Positions 1-6,153 of a stretch of DNA of 11,561 nucleotides are shown here, piece after piece. Numbering within the stretch: the first letter of the stretch is position 1; every line of letters starts with the position of its first letter. The notes under the pieces are model-generated. The model saw nothing but the letters and a program-made list of their open reading frames with translations. It ran no database searches and was not told the origin of the DNA. A program made the translations under genes and the position numbers. Source of the stretch: Clostridiales bacterium UBA4696 (GTDB taxonomy: Bacteria; Bacillota; Clostridia; Oscillospirales; Oscillospiraceae); the NCBI GenBank assembly GCA_002404795.1, contig DHKK01000126.1, positions 1 through 11,561 on the forward strand. Reading direction: 5' to 3'.

Positions 1-45
1 AAAAGATAGGGCCGCCGGAGGCGTCGGCAGTCGCAAATCTGTAAA

Positions 46-93
46 AACCTCTCAGGCGCTTCGCGCCAGCTCCCCTGGGAGGGGAGCCTTTTC
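46..93. repeat. Palindromic intergenic repeat (two adjacent hairpins)
   Basis: Two back-to-back stem-loops are visible: GGCGC-TTC-GCGCC at 55-67, and GCTCCCCT-GGG-AGGGGAGC at 69-87 followed by TTTT on the plus strand. From memory this arrangement (CCTCTCAG, a short GC hairpin, then AGCTCCCCT...AGGGGAGCC and a T run) resembles an abundant intergenic repeat of gut Ruminococcaceae/Oscillospiraceae; no search could be run. It could also act as a plus-strand terminator for a gene left of the window. Nothing coding is seen in 1-143. Confidence 0.5.
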
Positions 94-108
94 CGCTGCG
101 GCGGGATG

Positions 109-138
109 AAAAAAGAAGGGGCCGGGGCCCCTTCTTTT
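109..138 (-). terminator. Rho-independent terminator of the HtrA-like protease gene
   Basis: A 13-bp perfect stem (111-123 pairing with 126-138, AAAAGAAGGGGCC and its complement) lies 5 nt beyond the protease stop codon. Read on the minus strand it ends in a run of six U residues (plus-strand A run 109-114). This is a canonical intrinsic terminator. The A/U symmetry means it could also work weakly in the other direction. Confidence 0.85.
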
Positions 139-143
139 GGTCG

Positions 144-1481
144 TTATGCGTTTGCGCGGTCCATCAGGATGATCTCCACGTCATAGCTGCTGCCGCTGCG
201 GTAGATCGTGAGCGTCACGGTCTGGCCGGCGGTGAACTGATTTTTGACGCGGTTGAGCTGCTCCATGGTGGTGACATCGATGCCGTTGATGGCCGTGATG
301 ATATCGCCCTCCGAGATGCCCTTGGCCGCGGCGTCACTGCTGGCGTAGACGCGCGTGACGTAAATGCCCTCCGGCAGACGGTAGTAGATGCGGTAGGTGG
401 CCGGGAGCGTCTCGCCGTCGATGCCGATGGCGGGGCGGCCGGAGACGTAGCCCTTTTCGATCAGCTCGTCGATGATGGGCTTGGCCGTATCGATCGGGAT
501 GGCGAAGCCGATGCCCTCGACCGTCGTGGACGAGGAATAGAAGTTGCTCATCTTCATCGTATTGATGCCGATGACCTGCCCGTAGCAGTTGATGAGCGGC
601 CCGCCGGAGTTGCCGTTATTGAGCGCGGCGTTGGTCTGGATCAGGTTCATCGTGCGGTCGTTGACCGTCAGATCGCGGTTGATGGCGGAGATGATGCCGT
701 CGGTCATCGTGCCGCGCAGCGTCACGCCCAGCGGGTCGCCGATGGCGACGACGCTGTCGCCGACCTGCAGCACGGACGAATCGCCGAACTCGGCCGCCTG
801 CAGCCCGCTGGCCTCGATCCTGAGGACGGCCAGGTCGCTCGTCTCGTCGCTGCCGACGATCGCGGCGGTATATTCCTTGTCATCGTTCGTCAGGACGCTG
901 ACGGCCTGCGCGTTTTCGATCACATGGTGGTTCGTGATGATATAGCCGTCGGCCGACATGATGATGCCGGTGCCGGTGGCCTTGCCGGACTGGGTCACGC
1001 TGATGATGGACACGACGCTCCCGCTGCAGCGGCGGTAGATCTCCTGCAGGCTGAGCGCCCCCGCGTCCTCCGACGTGCTCGTCGGCACGCCCGCGGGCGA
1101 GGACGAGATCTCCAGCTTCGGCAGCTCCGCCTGGGCCTGCGCCTGCGCCGGGGCCTGCGCCGCCGGCGCGGGGCCTTCCGCGGCGGCTGTCTGCTCCTGC
1201 GCGGCGGGCTGGGGGGCAGCCGTCTGCACATCGGCGCTTTCGGCGGGCTGCTCCCGGCCGATGGTCAGCAGGAAGCCGCTGTCCGAGCGGTTGAGCGTCA
1301 CGCCCACGTCCCGCACCAGATGCACCGTCCCGACGCCGGTCAGCACCAGCAGCGCAAGGATCACGATCGCCGTGATCCAGCGGCCGGTATGCCTGCGCCG
1401 CCGGTCTTCCATCGGCGTCGGCTGCGGCTGCCAGTTCTTTGTGGAATTGTCGTCATAGAAGCTGTTATTGTCAAAGCTCAT
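144..1481 (-). CDS. htrA: HtrA/DegP-family membrane-anchored serine protease with one PDZ domain
   Basis: Predicted extracytoplasmic S1C-family protease that degrades or processes misfolded envelope proteins. Numbering is from the ATG at 1481 (445 aa). There is a cytoplasmic N-tail (1-33, with an Arg cluster 27-34), one membrane segment (about 34-57), and an Ala/Gln/Pro-rich linker (about 78-125). The trypsin-like domain is about 145-340, with the catalytic triad His186 (TNHHV), Asp216 (SDLAVL) and Ser292 (GNSGGP). A single PDZ domain (about 345-440) follows. Length and layout match single-PDZ HtrA proteins of Firmicutes (B. subtilis HtrA/HtrB type). An in-frame GTG at 1490 exists, but its only nearby SD-like sequence (AGAAGG) touches or overlaps it. 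That same sequence sits 8 nt before the ATG, so the ATG is preferred. The gene lies 126 nt downstream of the kinase gene on the same strand, has its own candidate promoter with response-regulator-type repeats, and ends in a strong terminator. The family call is secure; substrates are unknown. Confidence 0.95.
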   Translation of the reverse strand: MSFDNNSFYDDNSTKNWQPQPTPMEDRRRRHTGRWITAIVILALLVLTGVGTVHLVRDVGVTLNRSDSGFLLTIGREQPAESADVQTAAPQPAAQEQTAAAEGPAPAAQAPAQAQAQAELPKLEISSSPAGVPTSTSEDAGALSLQEIYRRCSGSVVSIISVTQSGKATGTGIIMSADGYIITNHHVIENAQAVSVLTNDDKEYTAAIVGSDETSDLAVLRIEASGLQAAEFGDSSVLQVGDSVVAIGDPLGVTLRGTMTDGIISAINRDLTVNDRTMNLIQTNAALNNGNSGGPLINCYGQVIGINTMKMSNFYSSSTTVEGIGFAIPIDTAKPIIDELIEKGYVSGRPAIGIDGETLPATYRIYYRLPEGIYVTRVYASSDAAAKGISEGDIITAINGIDVTTMEQLNRVKNQFTAGQTVTLTIYRSGSSYDVEIILMDRANA

Positions 1482-1519
1482 ATCAGACACCTTCTTGCTT
1501 GAAAAACGGAACGCTTCAT
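1478..1519 (-). CDS. Possible 13-aa leader peptide translationally coupled to htrA
   Basis: On the minus strand an AGGAG is followed after 7 nt by ATG (1519-1517) opening a 13-codon frame, MKRSVFQARRCLI. Its TGA stop (1480-1478) overlaps the htrA ATG as ATGA. The SD is stronger than the AGAAGG that serves htrA itself, and the ATGA overlap is the normal geometry of translational coupling. The peptide is basic and resembles no family I know. A frame this short can arise by chance, so this is a candidate only. The codons overlap a small hairpin (1507-1523, CGGAA/TTCCG). Confidence 0.3.
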   Translation of the reverse strand: MKRSVFQARRCLI

Positions 1520-1541
1520 TCCGACTCTCCTGTTTTCTTAT

Positions 1542-1595
1542 AGTATATCCGTAGTATAGCCCCGGAATTTGAACAAACGCTGAACAGTCTGTAAA
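1542..1595 (-). promoter_or_regulatory. htrA promoter with PhoB/PhoP-type direct repeats
   Basis: Reading the minus strand, three hexamers recur at exactly 11-nt steps: TTTACA (1595-1590), TTCAGC (1584-1579) and TTCAAA (1573-1568), each separated by 5 nt. This spacing is the known binding geometry of OmpR/PhoB-family regulators, for example the B. subtilis PhoP consensus TT(A/C/T)A(C/T)A with 5-nt spacers. Only the first hexamer fits that consensus fully. Two TATACT -10 candidates follow (1558-1553 and 1547-1542); the second lies 20 nt from the last repeat. No good -35 is present, as expected for activator-dependent promoters. A similar box precedes the response-regulator gene. Confidence 0.5.
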
Positions 1596-1602
1596 CCTTC
1601 CG

Positions 1603-1620
1603 CGCCGTCACCGGACGGCG
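1603..1620 (-). terminator. Weak terminator-like hairpin over the kinase stop codon
   Basis: A 7-bp perfect stem (CGCCGTC 1603-1609 with GACGGCG 1614-1620, loop ACCG) spans the histidine-kinase TGA. The minus-strand sequence after it lacks a proper U run, so termination would be inefficient and some read-through into htrA is plausible. It may instead simply be a coincidence of GC-rich coding sequence. Confidence 0.25.
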
Positions 1621-3038
1621 GGCAGGGTAAAGTTGAACTGCGTCACGCCGTTTTCGCTCGTGGCCCAGATGTCGCCGCCGTGGGCGCCGACGATGGTCTT
1701 GGCAATGTACAAGCCGAGGCCCCAGCCCTCACGGTCGGCGGAACGGGATTTATCCGCCTTGTGGAAGCGGTCAAAGAGCAGCGGAAGCTCGTCTTTTGCA
1801 ATGGTGGGGCCGGTATTTTCGACCGACACGCGGGCCTTGCCGCCGTCTGACTGCACGCGCAGCGACAGCCGCCCGCCGTCGGGGCAGAACTTGATCGCGT
1901 TGTCGATGAGGTTATAGATGACCTGCGTGATGCTGTCGCGCTCAGCCCGGGTCCAGACAGGCTTGTCCGGCAGGTCGACGCGCACGTCGAGATGCTTGTT
2001 GTAGATCTTCTGCTCAAAGGTGATGAGCACGTCGCTCAGCTCCTCGCCAAGGTCGAAGCGGGTCTTGCGGCTGTCTTCGACGCCCATGGCCTGCAGCTTT
2101 GCGATATCGAGCATGTTGCGCACGAGCCGCGAGAGCCTGCGCACCTCGCCGGAGACGATCTGCATGTAATGCTGCTGCTTTTCCGGCGGGATCGTCCCGT
2201 CGAGCATGCCGTCGATGTAGCCGCCGATGGTGGTCATCGGCGTTTTGAGCTCATGCGAGACGTTCGCCACGAATTCCTGCCGCCGCTGCTCGGATTTTTC
2301 AAGCGAGTCGGCCATGGTGTTGAAGGCATTGGCCAGATCGACGATCTCCTCGCCGCAGCTCTTCGGCACCTCGACGCGGGTATCGAGCTCGCCGCGGCCG
2401 AAGCGGCGGGCAGCCTCCGCGACCTTGTTGAGCGGCTGCACCTGCTGGTGCGACAGGAACGTCGCCGCGGCCATCGACAGCACGAGCACGATGATCGCGC
2501 TGTAGAAAAACAGCGACGAGCTGCGCTGCATGAAGTCCGTGATCTGCGCCATGTCGGAGGAGATGATCACATAGCCGATCGTCTGCTCCGTAGCGTCGGA
2601 GACGATCGGGCGGCCGGCAATATAGCGTCTGCCGTCATGGATGCCGGTGAGCGTGCCGATGCGGAACGTCTCGCCGTTCATGTCGATCTCGGTGATGAGG
2701 TCGGCGTCGATCTGACGGCCGATGTGCTCGCAGTTGAATTCGTCGCACGAGCACAGAACGACGAAGCCGTTCTCGTCGCAGACCTGCGCCTCGGCCTCGC
2801 CCACGTCGGAAAACAGGGACAGGCTCAGGCGGAAGTCCCAGTTCTCCTCCAGCTCGCCCGTGGAATCATACGCCTCGGCCAGCGAGGCGACCGCCTGCGC
2901 GTCGGCGCTGAGCGTCTCTTTTTTGTCGTTTTTCAGATACCGCAGCATCAGAAACCGGAACGAGACGCCCGTAAAGAGCATACAGACCAGCAGCAGCGCC
3001 GCGATGAGGGCGAACTGCCGGCTGAACGTTGTTTTCAT
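1608..3038 (-). CDS. Sensor histidine kinase, HAMP-HisKA-HATPase type, with a Cys-rich sensor domain
   Basis: Membrane sensor kinase (476 aa) partnered with the response regulator immediately upstream. It has TM1 at about 8-31, an extracytoplasmic sensor domain at about 32-175, TM2 at about 177-195 and HAMP at about 196-250. HisKA carries the phospho-acceptor His262 in the VSHELKTP motif. The HATPase domain (about 325-474) has the N box (Asn376 and Asn380 in YNLIDNAIKF), a G1 motif in the ENTG form, the F box (LFDRFHK, 421-427) and the G2 motif GWGLGLYIAK. All parts needed for autophosphorylation are present. The sensor domain has four close cysteines (Cys87, 96, 98, 103) plus His105, which is unusual outside the membrane and suggests metal binding or disulfide chemistry. 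The ATG at 3038 begins 2 nt after the regulator stop codon, so the two are co-transcribed. The stimulus cannot be read from the sequence; linkage to HtrA suggests envelope stress. Confidence 0.95.
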   Translation of the reverse strand: MKTTFSRQFALIAALLLVCMLFTGVSFRFLMLRYLKNDKKETLSADAQAVASLAEAYDSTGELEENWDFRLSLSLFSDVGEAEAQVCDENGFVVLCSCDEFNCEHIGRQIDADLITEIDMNGETFRIGTLTGIHDGRRYIAGRPIVSDATEQTIGYVIISSDMAQITDFMQRSSSLFFYSAIIVLVLSMAAATFLSHQQVQPLNKVAEAARRFGRGELDTRVEVPKSCGEEIVDLANAFNTMADSLEKSEQRRQEFVANVSHELKTPMTTIGGYIDGMLDGTIPPEKQQHYMQIVSGEVRRLSRLVRNMLDIAKLQAMGVEDSRKTRFDLGEELSDVLITFEQKIYNKHLDVRVDLPDKPVWTRAERDSITQVIYNLIDNAIKFCPDGGRLSLRVQSDGGKARVSVENTGPTIAKDELPLLFDRFHKADKSRSADREGWGLGLYIAKTIVGAHGGDIWATSENGVTQFNFTLPAVR

Positions 3039-3040
3039 GC

Positions 3041-3727
3041 TTACAGGACCTCGAATTTATACCCGACGCCCCAGACCGTCTTGAGACTCCACTTGTCCGA
3101 CACGCCCTCGAGCTTTTCACGCAGGCGCTTGACATGGACGTCGACGGTGCGGCTGTCGCCGAAATAGTCAAAGCCCCAGACCTCGTCGAGCAGCTGGTTG
3201 CGCGTGAAGACGCGGTTCGGGCTGGAAGCCAGGTGGTACAGAAGCTCCATCTCCTTGGGCGGCGTCTCGATGCGCTTGCCGTCGACGATGAGCTCGAAGG
3301 AATCGAGGTCGATGACCAGCTTGTCAAAGACCAGCCGGCGCGGCTTGACCTTCTCCTCTTCCCCGCCCGCACGGCGGAGGACCGCCTCGACTCTGGCCAG
3401 CAGCTCCTTCATCTCGAAGGGCTTTGTCAGATAATCGTCGGCGCCCTGTTTGAGGCCCTGGACCTTGTCGTTCGTCTCGCCCTTGGCGGTGAGCATGATG
3501 ACGGGGGTCTGGCTGTCCTGCCGGATGGTGCGCAGCACGCTCCAGCCGTCCATCACGGGCAGCATGATATCGAGCAGCACCAGATCCGGCCGCACCTGCC
3601 GGAACAGGGCCACACCTTGGCCGCCGTCGGCGGCGATCTTTGTATGATATCCTTCCTTTTCCAGATACATCTGGACCAGTTCGGAGATATTGGGGTCGTC
3701 CTCCACGATGAGGATCGTTTTTGCCAT
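3041..3727 (-). CDS. OmpR/PhoB-family response regulator
   Basis: Transcriptional regulator of 228 aa. The receiver domain (1-120) contains the acidic pair Asp10/Asp11, phospho-acceptor Asp53 (LVLLD), Thr80 and Lys102 (LTKPF). The C-terminal winged helix (about 130-227) has the family's recognition-helix sequence RTVDVHVKRLREKLE and the closing VWGVGYKFE wing. The ATG follows an AGGAGGG (3744-3738) at 10 nt. It is the first gene of a two-gene operon with the kinase downstream. Its own promoter region contains an 11-nt-period repeat matching the binding mode of this family, so autoregulation is likely. PhoP, WalR, ResD and similar subtypes cannot be separated reliably by eye. Confidence 0.96.
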   Translation of the reverse strand: MAKTILIVEDDPNISELVQMYLEKEGYHTKIAADGGQGVALFRQVRPDLVLLDIMLPVMDGWSVLRTIRQDSQTPVIMLTAKGETNDKVQGLKQGADDYLTKPFEMKELLARVEAVLRRAGGEEEKVKPRRLVFDKLVIDLDSFELIVDGKRIETPPKEMELLYHLASSPNRVFTRNQLLDEVWGFDYFGDSRTVDVHVKRLREKLEGVSDKWSLKTVWGVGYKFEVL

Positions 3728-3758
3728 AAAACTCTCTCCCTCCTATGCCATTTAGACT

Positions 3759-3800
3759 ATTATACTGCCGCCGTATGCATTTGCGTGAACATTTTGTAAA
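3759..3800 (-). promoter_or_regulatory. Promoter and putative autoregulatory box of the two-component operon
   Basis: On the minus strand a perfect -10, TATAAT (3764-3759), lies 19 nt after TTCACG (3789-3784), which is preceded at an 11-nt step by TTTACA (3800-3795). No canonical -35 is present. TTTACA-n5-TTCA is shared with the htrA upstream box: the 15-nt cores TTTACAAAATGTTCA and TTTACAGACTGTTCA differ at two positions. Autoregulation by the response regulator is inferred, not shown. Confidence 0.5.
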
Positions 3801-3824
3801 ATCCCGCGGCGGGCATATTTATGG

Positions 3825-3853
3825 TTTCCGTTTGCGCGAAACTGTGATATGAT
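3825..3853 (+). promoter_or_regulatory. Candidate promoter of the GH3-like gene
   Basis: TTTCCG (3825-3830), a 17-nt spacer and TATGAT (3848-3853) preceded by TG one base upstream (extended -10, 3845-3853). The start would be near 3860, about 40 nt before the GH3-like ATG. The -35 is weak. A TACAAT at 3853-3858 is an alternative -10. The 175-nt divergent region 3728-3902 thus appears to hold back-to-back promoters. Confidence 0.4.
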
Positions 3854-3902
3854 ACAATCATAAGATACACCGACTTTGACAACCGAACAGGAGATCTCAG
3901 AC

Positions 3903-6005
3903 ATGGATATCACACTCAGAATGAGCGATCATGCGCTCACCGCCCGCGCGGCTGCGGCGGCCGGTATCGTGCTGCTCAAAAATACCGCCGGGACGCTCCC
4001 GCTGCTGCCTGCGGAGGATGGCGCGCCCCTGCCCGTCGCCGTTTTCGGCATCCGGCAGCTGCTCACGCCCGCGTATGACCGGGCAATGACGCCCTGGCGC
4101 GCGATCGGCGTGCTTGACGGGCTCATGGCCAGCGACGCCGTCCGGCCGGACGGGCTGCTCGCCCGTAAATACCGCACCTGGGCCATGGAGCACCCGGACG
4201 GCAGCGAGCTGCCGCTGACCAACGTGGATTTCGGCGCCCTGCGGCACGACTGCGCGGCAGCCATCGTCGTCATCGGCCGCACGCCGGAGCAGTACCACAC
4301 CCGCCTGACAAGCGAGGAGACCGCCATGCTCACGCGCGTCACGTCCGTATTTGACCGGACCATCCTCGTGCTGGCCGCGCCGGGGTACATCGAGCTGAAT
4401 GAGGCCGCGCTCGCCTGCGGCGCGATCGTCTTCCTCGGCCTTGCCGGGCAGGAGGCGGGCGGCGCGCTGGCCGACGTGCTGACGGCGAAGGTCATGCCGT
4501 CCGGCCATCTTTCCTTCACGTGGCCGGAGAATGCGGAGGCCTTTGACGAGGCCTGCGCCGCCGTCGACCAGTTTACCGGCTACCGGTATTTTGATTCCTT
4601 CGGCACGCCGGTGCGGTATCCGTTCGGCTACGGCCTCAGCTATGGAAAGATCGAATTCGGAAGCGTCTCGGCAGGGCTTGACGGCTGCGACGTGACCGTG
4701 AGCGCCGAGCTCGTCAACACGGGCGAGACGCACGCGGCGAGCGAGCTCATGCAGGTCTACGTGACCCGTCCGGGCGACGATCTGACAAGGCCCGTCAGCT
4801 TCCTGCAGGCCTTCAGCAAGAGCCGCCTGCTCGCCCCCGGCGAGAGCCAGACGATCCGCCTGCGCTTCCCCATCACCGACCTTGCCGTCTACCGCGAGAG
4901 CGCGCACGCGTTCGTGCTGGACGCAGGCTACTATGATATCCGCATCGGCACGAGCAGCCGCGCCTGCTATCTCGCAGGCTCCATCCGGCTGACCCGCAGC
5001 GCCGTCGTGCAGGCGGCCGAGCCGCTCAGCCTGCCCGCCGCGCCGGAGCGCAGGCGCCCGGAGGGCGTCTGCTTCCAGTACCCCGAGGAGCTGGCAGAGA
5101 TCGAACAGGCGCACAAGCACGCCATCCGCTTCTCCGACCGCGCCCTGCCCCGCCGCAGCCGCAAAAAGGGCCGCCCCTTCACCGGCTGCCGCCCGGACGG
5201 CGAGGCGCATACGCTCGCGGACGTGCGCGAGGGCCGGTGCAGCGTGTTCCATCTCGTGGCCGGGATGGATACGGGAAATCTGGAGAAGCTGGTCTGCGGC
5301 TTCGGCGAAGAGGCCGCCTCGGTCCCCGGTGCGCTCGGCGCGTCGGCAGCCATCGAGCGCTACGGCATCCCCGCCCTGCAGCTGGCCGGCGGCGCACAGG
5401 GCCTGCGCCTGCTGCGTGAGATCCCTGATGAAGAGACCGGCGAGACTGTCCGCCGGCAGAATATGACCGTCTTCCCCGCCCCGGCGCTGCTCGCGTGCTC
5501 GTTTGATCCGGACGTGGTCCGGGCCGTCGGCCGGGCCGTCGGACTGGAGATGGCGGAGTTCGGCGTGCAGCTGTGGCTCGGGCCGGACGCGAACGTCATG
5601 CGCGCGCCGCAGGAGAAGGGCTGCGCCGAACAGTGGTCGGAGGATCCGGTCGTCTGCGGCACGATGACCGCCGCGCTGGCCGCGGGCGCGTGGCCCTACG
5701 GCGCGGTCGTGCTGCACGCGGGCCGGCTGCCGGAGAACGCTGCCGTCTCGCAGGCGGCGCTGCGCGAGGTCTGCGGACGGCCGTTTGCGCTGGCGGCAGG
5801 TGCCTGCCGCGCGGCCCGGCTGCCCGGGACCAGGATCTCCGGCCGGACGCTCACGGAAAACAGCCCGCTGCTGCGCGCGTGGCTGCTCGACTGCGACTAC
5901 GGCGGCATGCTCTGGGGCGACGGGACGCTCGCGGGCGACCGGATCGGCCTGGAAAAGGCGGCGCTGCGCATCCTCCGGCTCATCCTGCAGCTGAAAAAAG
6001 CGTGA
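3903..6005 (+). CDS. Permuted GH3 (beta-glucosidase-like) protein, active site apparently degenerate
   Basis: Length is 700 aa from the ATG at 3903, which has an AGGAG 9 nt upstream; an in-frame TTG at 3876 has no good SD. No signal peptide is visible, so it is probably cytoplasmic. Domain order is reversed relative to standard GH3: GH3 C-domain (about 8-210; GIVLLKN 21-27, PSGHLSFTWPE), FnIII-like domain (about 250-360, following YPFGYGLSYG 239-248), and the GH3 barrel domain last (about 437-690). This order is known for clostridial beta-glucosidases such as those of Ruminococcus albus and Butyrivibrio fibrisolvens. Within the barrel, GPDANVMRAP (560-569) and WSEDP (578-582) are recognisable. 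However, the substrate-binding Asp of the usual ADGP is Gly496 (AGGAQG). The Lys-His pair is Leu604-His605. About a dozen residues are missing before ALREV (619-623). The nucleophile motif SDW/TDW reads GDG (Asp673). It may be inactive or act on an unusual substrate. It stands alone between the divergent two-component operon and the transporter locus, with no terminator before the next promoter. Confidence 0.85.
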   Translation: MDITLRMSDHALTARAAAAAGIVLLKNTAGTLPLLPAEDGAPLPVAVFGIRQLLTPAYDRAMTPWRAIGVLDGLMASDAVRPDGLLARKYRTWAMEHPDGSELPLTNVDFGALRHDCAAAIVVIGRTPEQYHTRLTSEETAMLTRVTSVFDRTILVLAAPGYIELNEAALACGAIVFLGLAGQEAGGALADVLTAKVMPSGHLSFTWPENAEAFDEACAAVDQFTGYRYFDSFGTPVRYPFGYGLSYGKIEFGSVSAGLDGCDVTVSAELVNTGETHAASELMQVYVTRPGDDLTRPVSFLQAFSKSRLLAPGESQTIRLRFPITDLAVYRESAHAFVLDAGYYDIRIGTSSRACYLAGSIRLTRSAVVQAAEPLSLPAAPERRRPEGVCFQYPEELAEIEQAHKHAIRFSDRALPRRSRKKGRPFTGCRPDGEAHTLADVREGRCSVFHLVAGMDTGNLEKLVCGFGEEAASVPGALGASAAIERYGIPALQLAGGAQGLRLLREIPDEETGETVRRQNMTVFPAPALLACSFDPDVVRAVGRAVGLEMAEFGVQLWLGPDANVMRAPQEKGCAEQWSEDPVVCGTMTAALAAGAWPYGAVVLHAGRLPENAAVSQAALREVCGRPFALAAGACRAARLPGTRISGRTLTENSPLLRAWLLDCDYGGMLWGDGTLAGDRIGLEKAALRILRLILQLKKA

Positions 6006-6033
6006 GATCCGCATCAAAAACCAAGAAACGGCA

Positions 6034-6062
6034 TTGCAATCGTTTCAAATTGATGCTATAAT
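6034..6062 (+). promoter_or_regulatory. Strong sigma-A-type promoter of the Bmp lipoprotein gene
   Basis: TTGCAA (6034-6039), exactly 17 nt, then TATAAT (6057-6062): a near-consensus vegetative promoter. The predicted start is about 6069, giving an untranslated leader of about 85 nt. The strength fits the need for excess substrate-binding protein. Confidence 0.85.
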
Positions 6063-6070
6063 CGGAATTA

Positions 6071-6121
6071 CCCCCTCTGGGGGCATTCTGACGCCGGGGT
6101 GCGGCCTTCGCGGTCCGGCGT
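6071..6121 (+). promoter_or_regulatory. Two stem-loops in the Bmp leader
   Basis: Hairpin 1 is CCCCC-TCT-GGGGG (6071-6083), falling within a few nucleotides of the predicted transcript 5' end. Hairpin 2 has outer arms ACGCCGG (6091-6097) and CCGGCGT (6115-6121) plus an inner GCG/CGC pair (6101-6103 with 6109-6111) around a GCCTT loop. Neither is followed by a U run, so they are not terminators. A 5'-terminal stem commonly stabilises mRNA. I recognise no known riboswitch consensus here. Confidence 0.55.
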
Positions 6122-6153
6122 GGAATATCATTACGAAAGAGGTAGATTTTCAA

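Noticed and set aside
1488..1490. GTG as the htrA start codon
   Set aside because: Its only SD-like sequence directly abuts it, whereas the ATG at 1481 has the same AGAAGG at 8 nt.
1992..3167. 391-aa plus-strand frame opposite the histidine kinase
   Set aside because: Antisense shadow crossing the kinase-regulator junction, with no recognisable domain.
3876..3878. TTG as the GH3-like start codon
   Set aside because: No SD-like sequence at suitable distance; the ATG at 3903 has AGGAG 9 nt upstream.
3897..6017. 706-aa open frame on the minus strand opposite the GH3-like gene
   Set aside because: A composition-driven antisense frame: the product is Arg/Ala/Gly/Asp-rich without domain motifs, while the plus strand shows clear GH3 landmarks and a ribosome-binding site.
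6063..6153. Known riboswitch (purine or guanidine class) in the Bmp leader
   Set aside because: None of the conserved junction or loop sequences I know for these classes is present; the hairpins have TCT and GCCTT loops.
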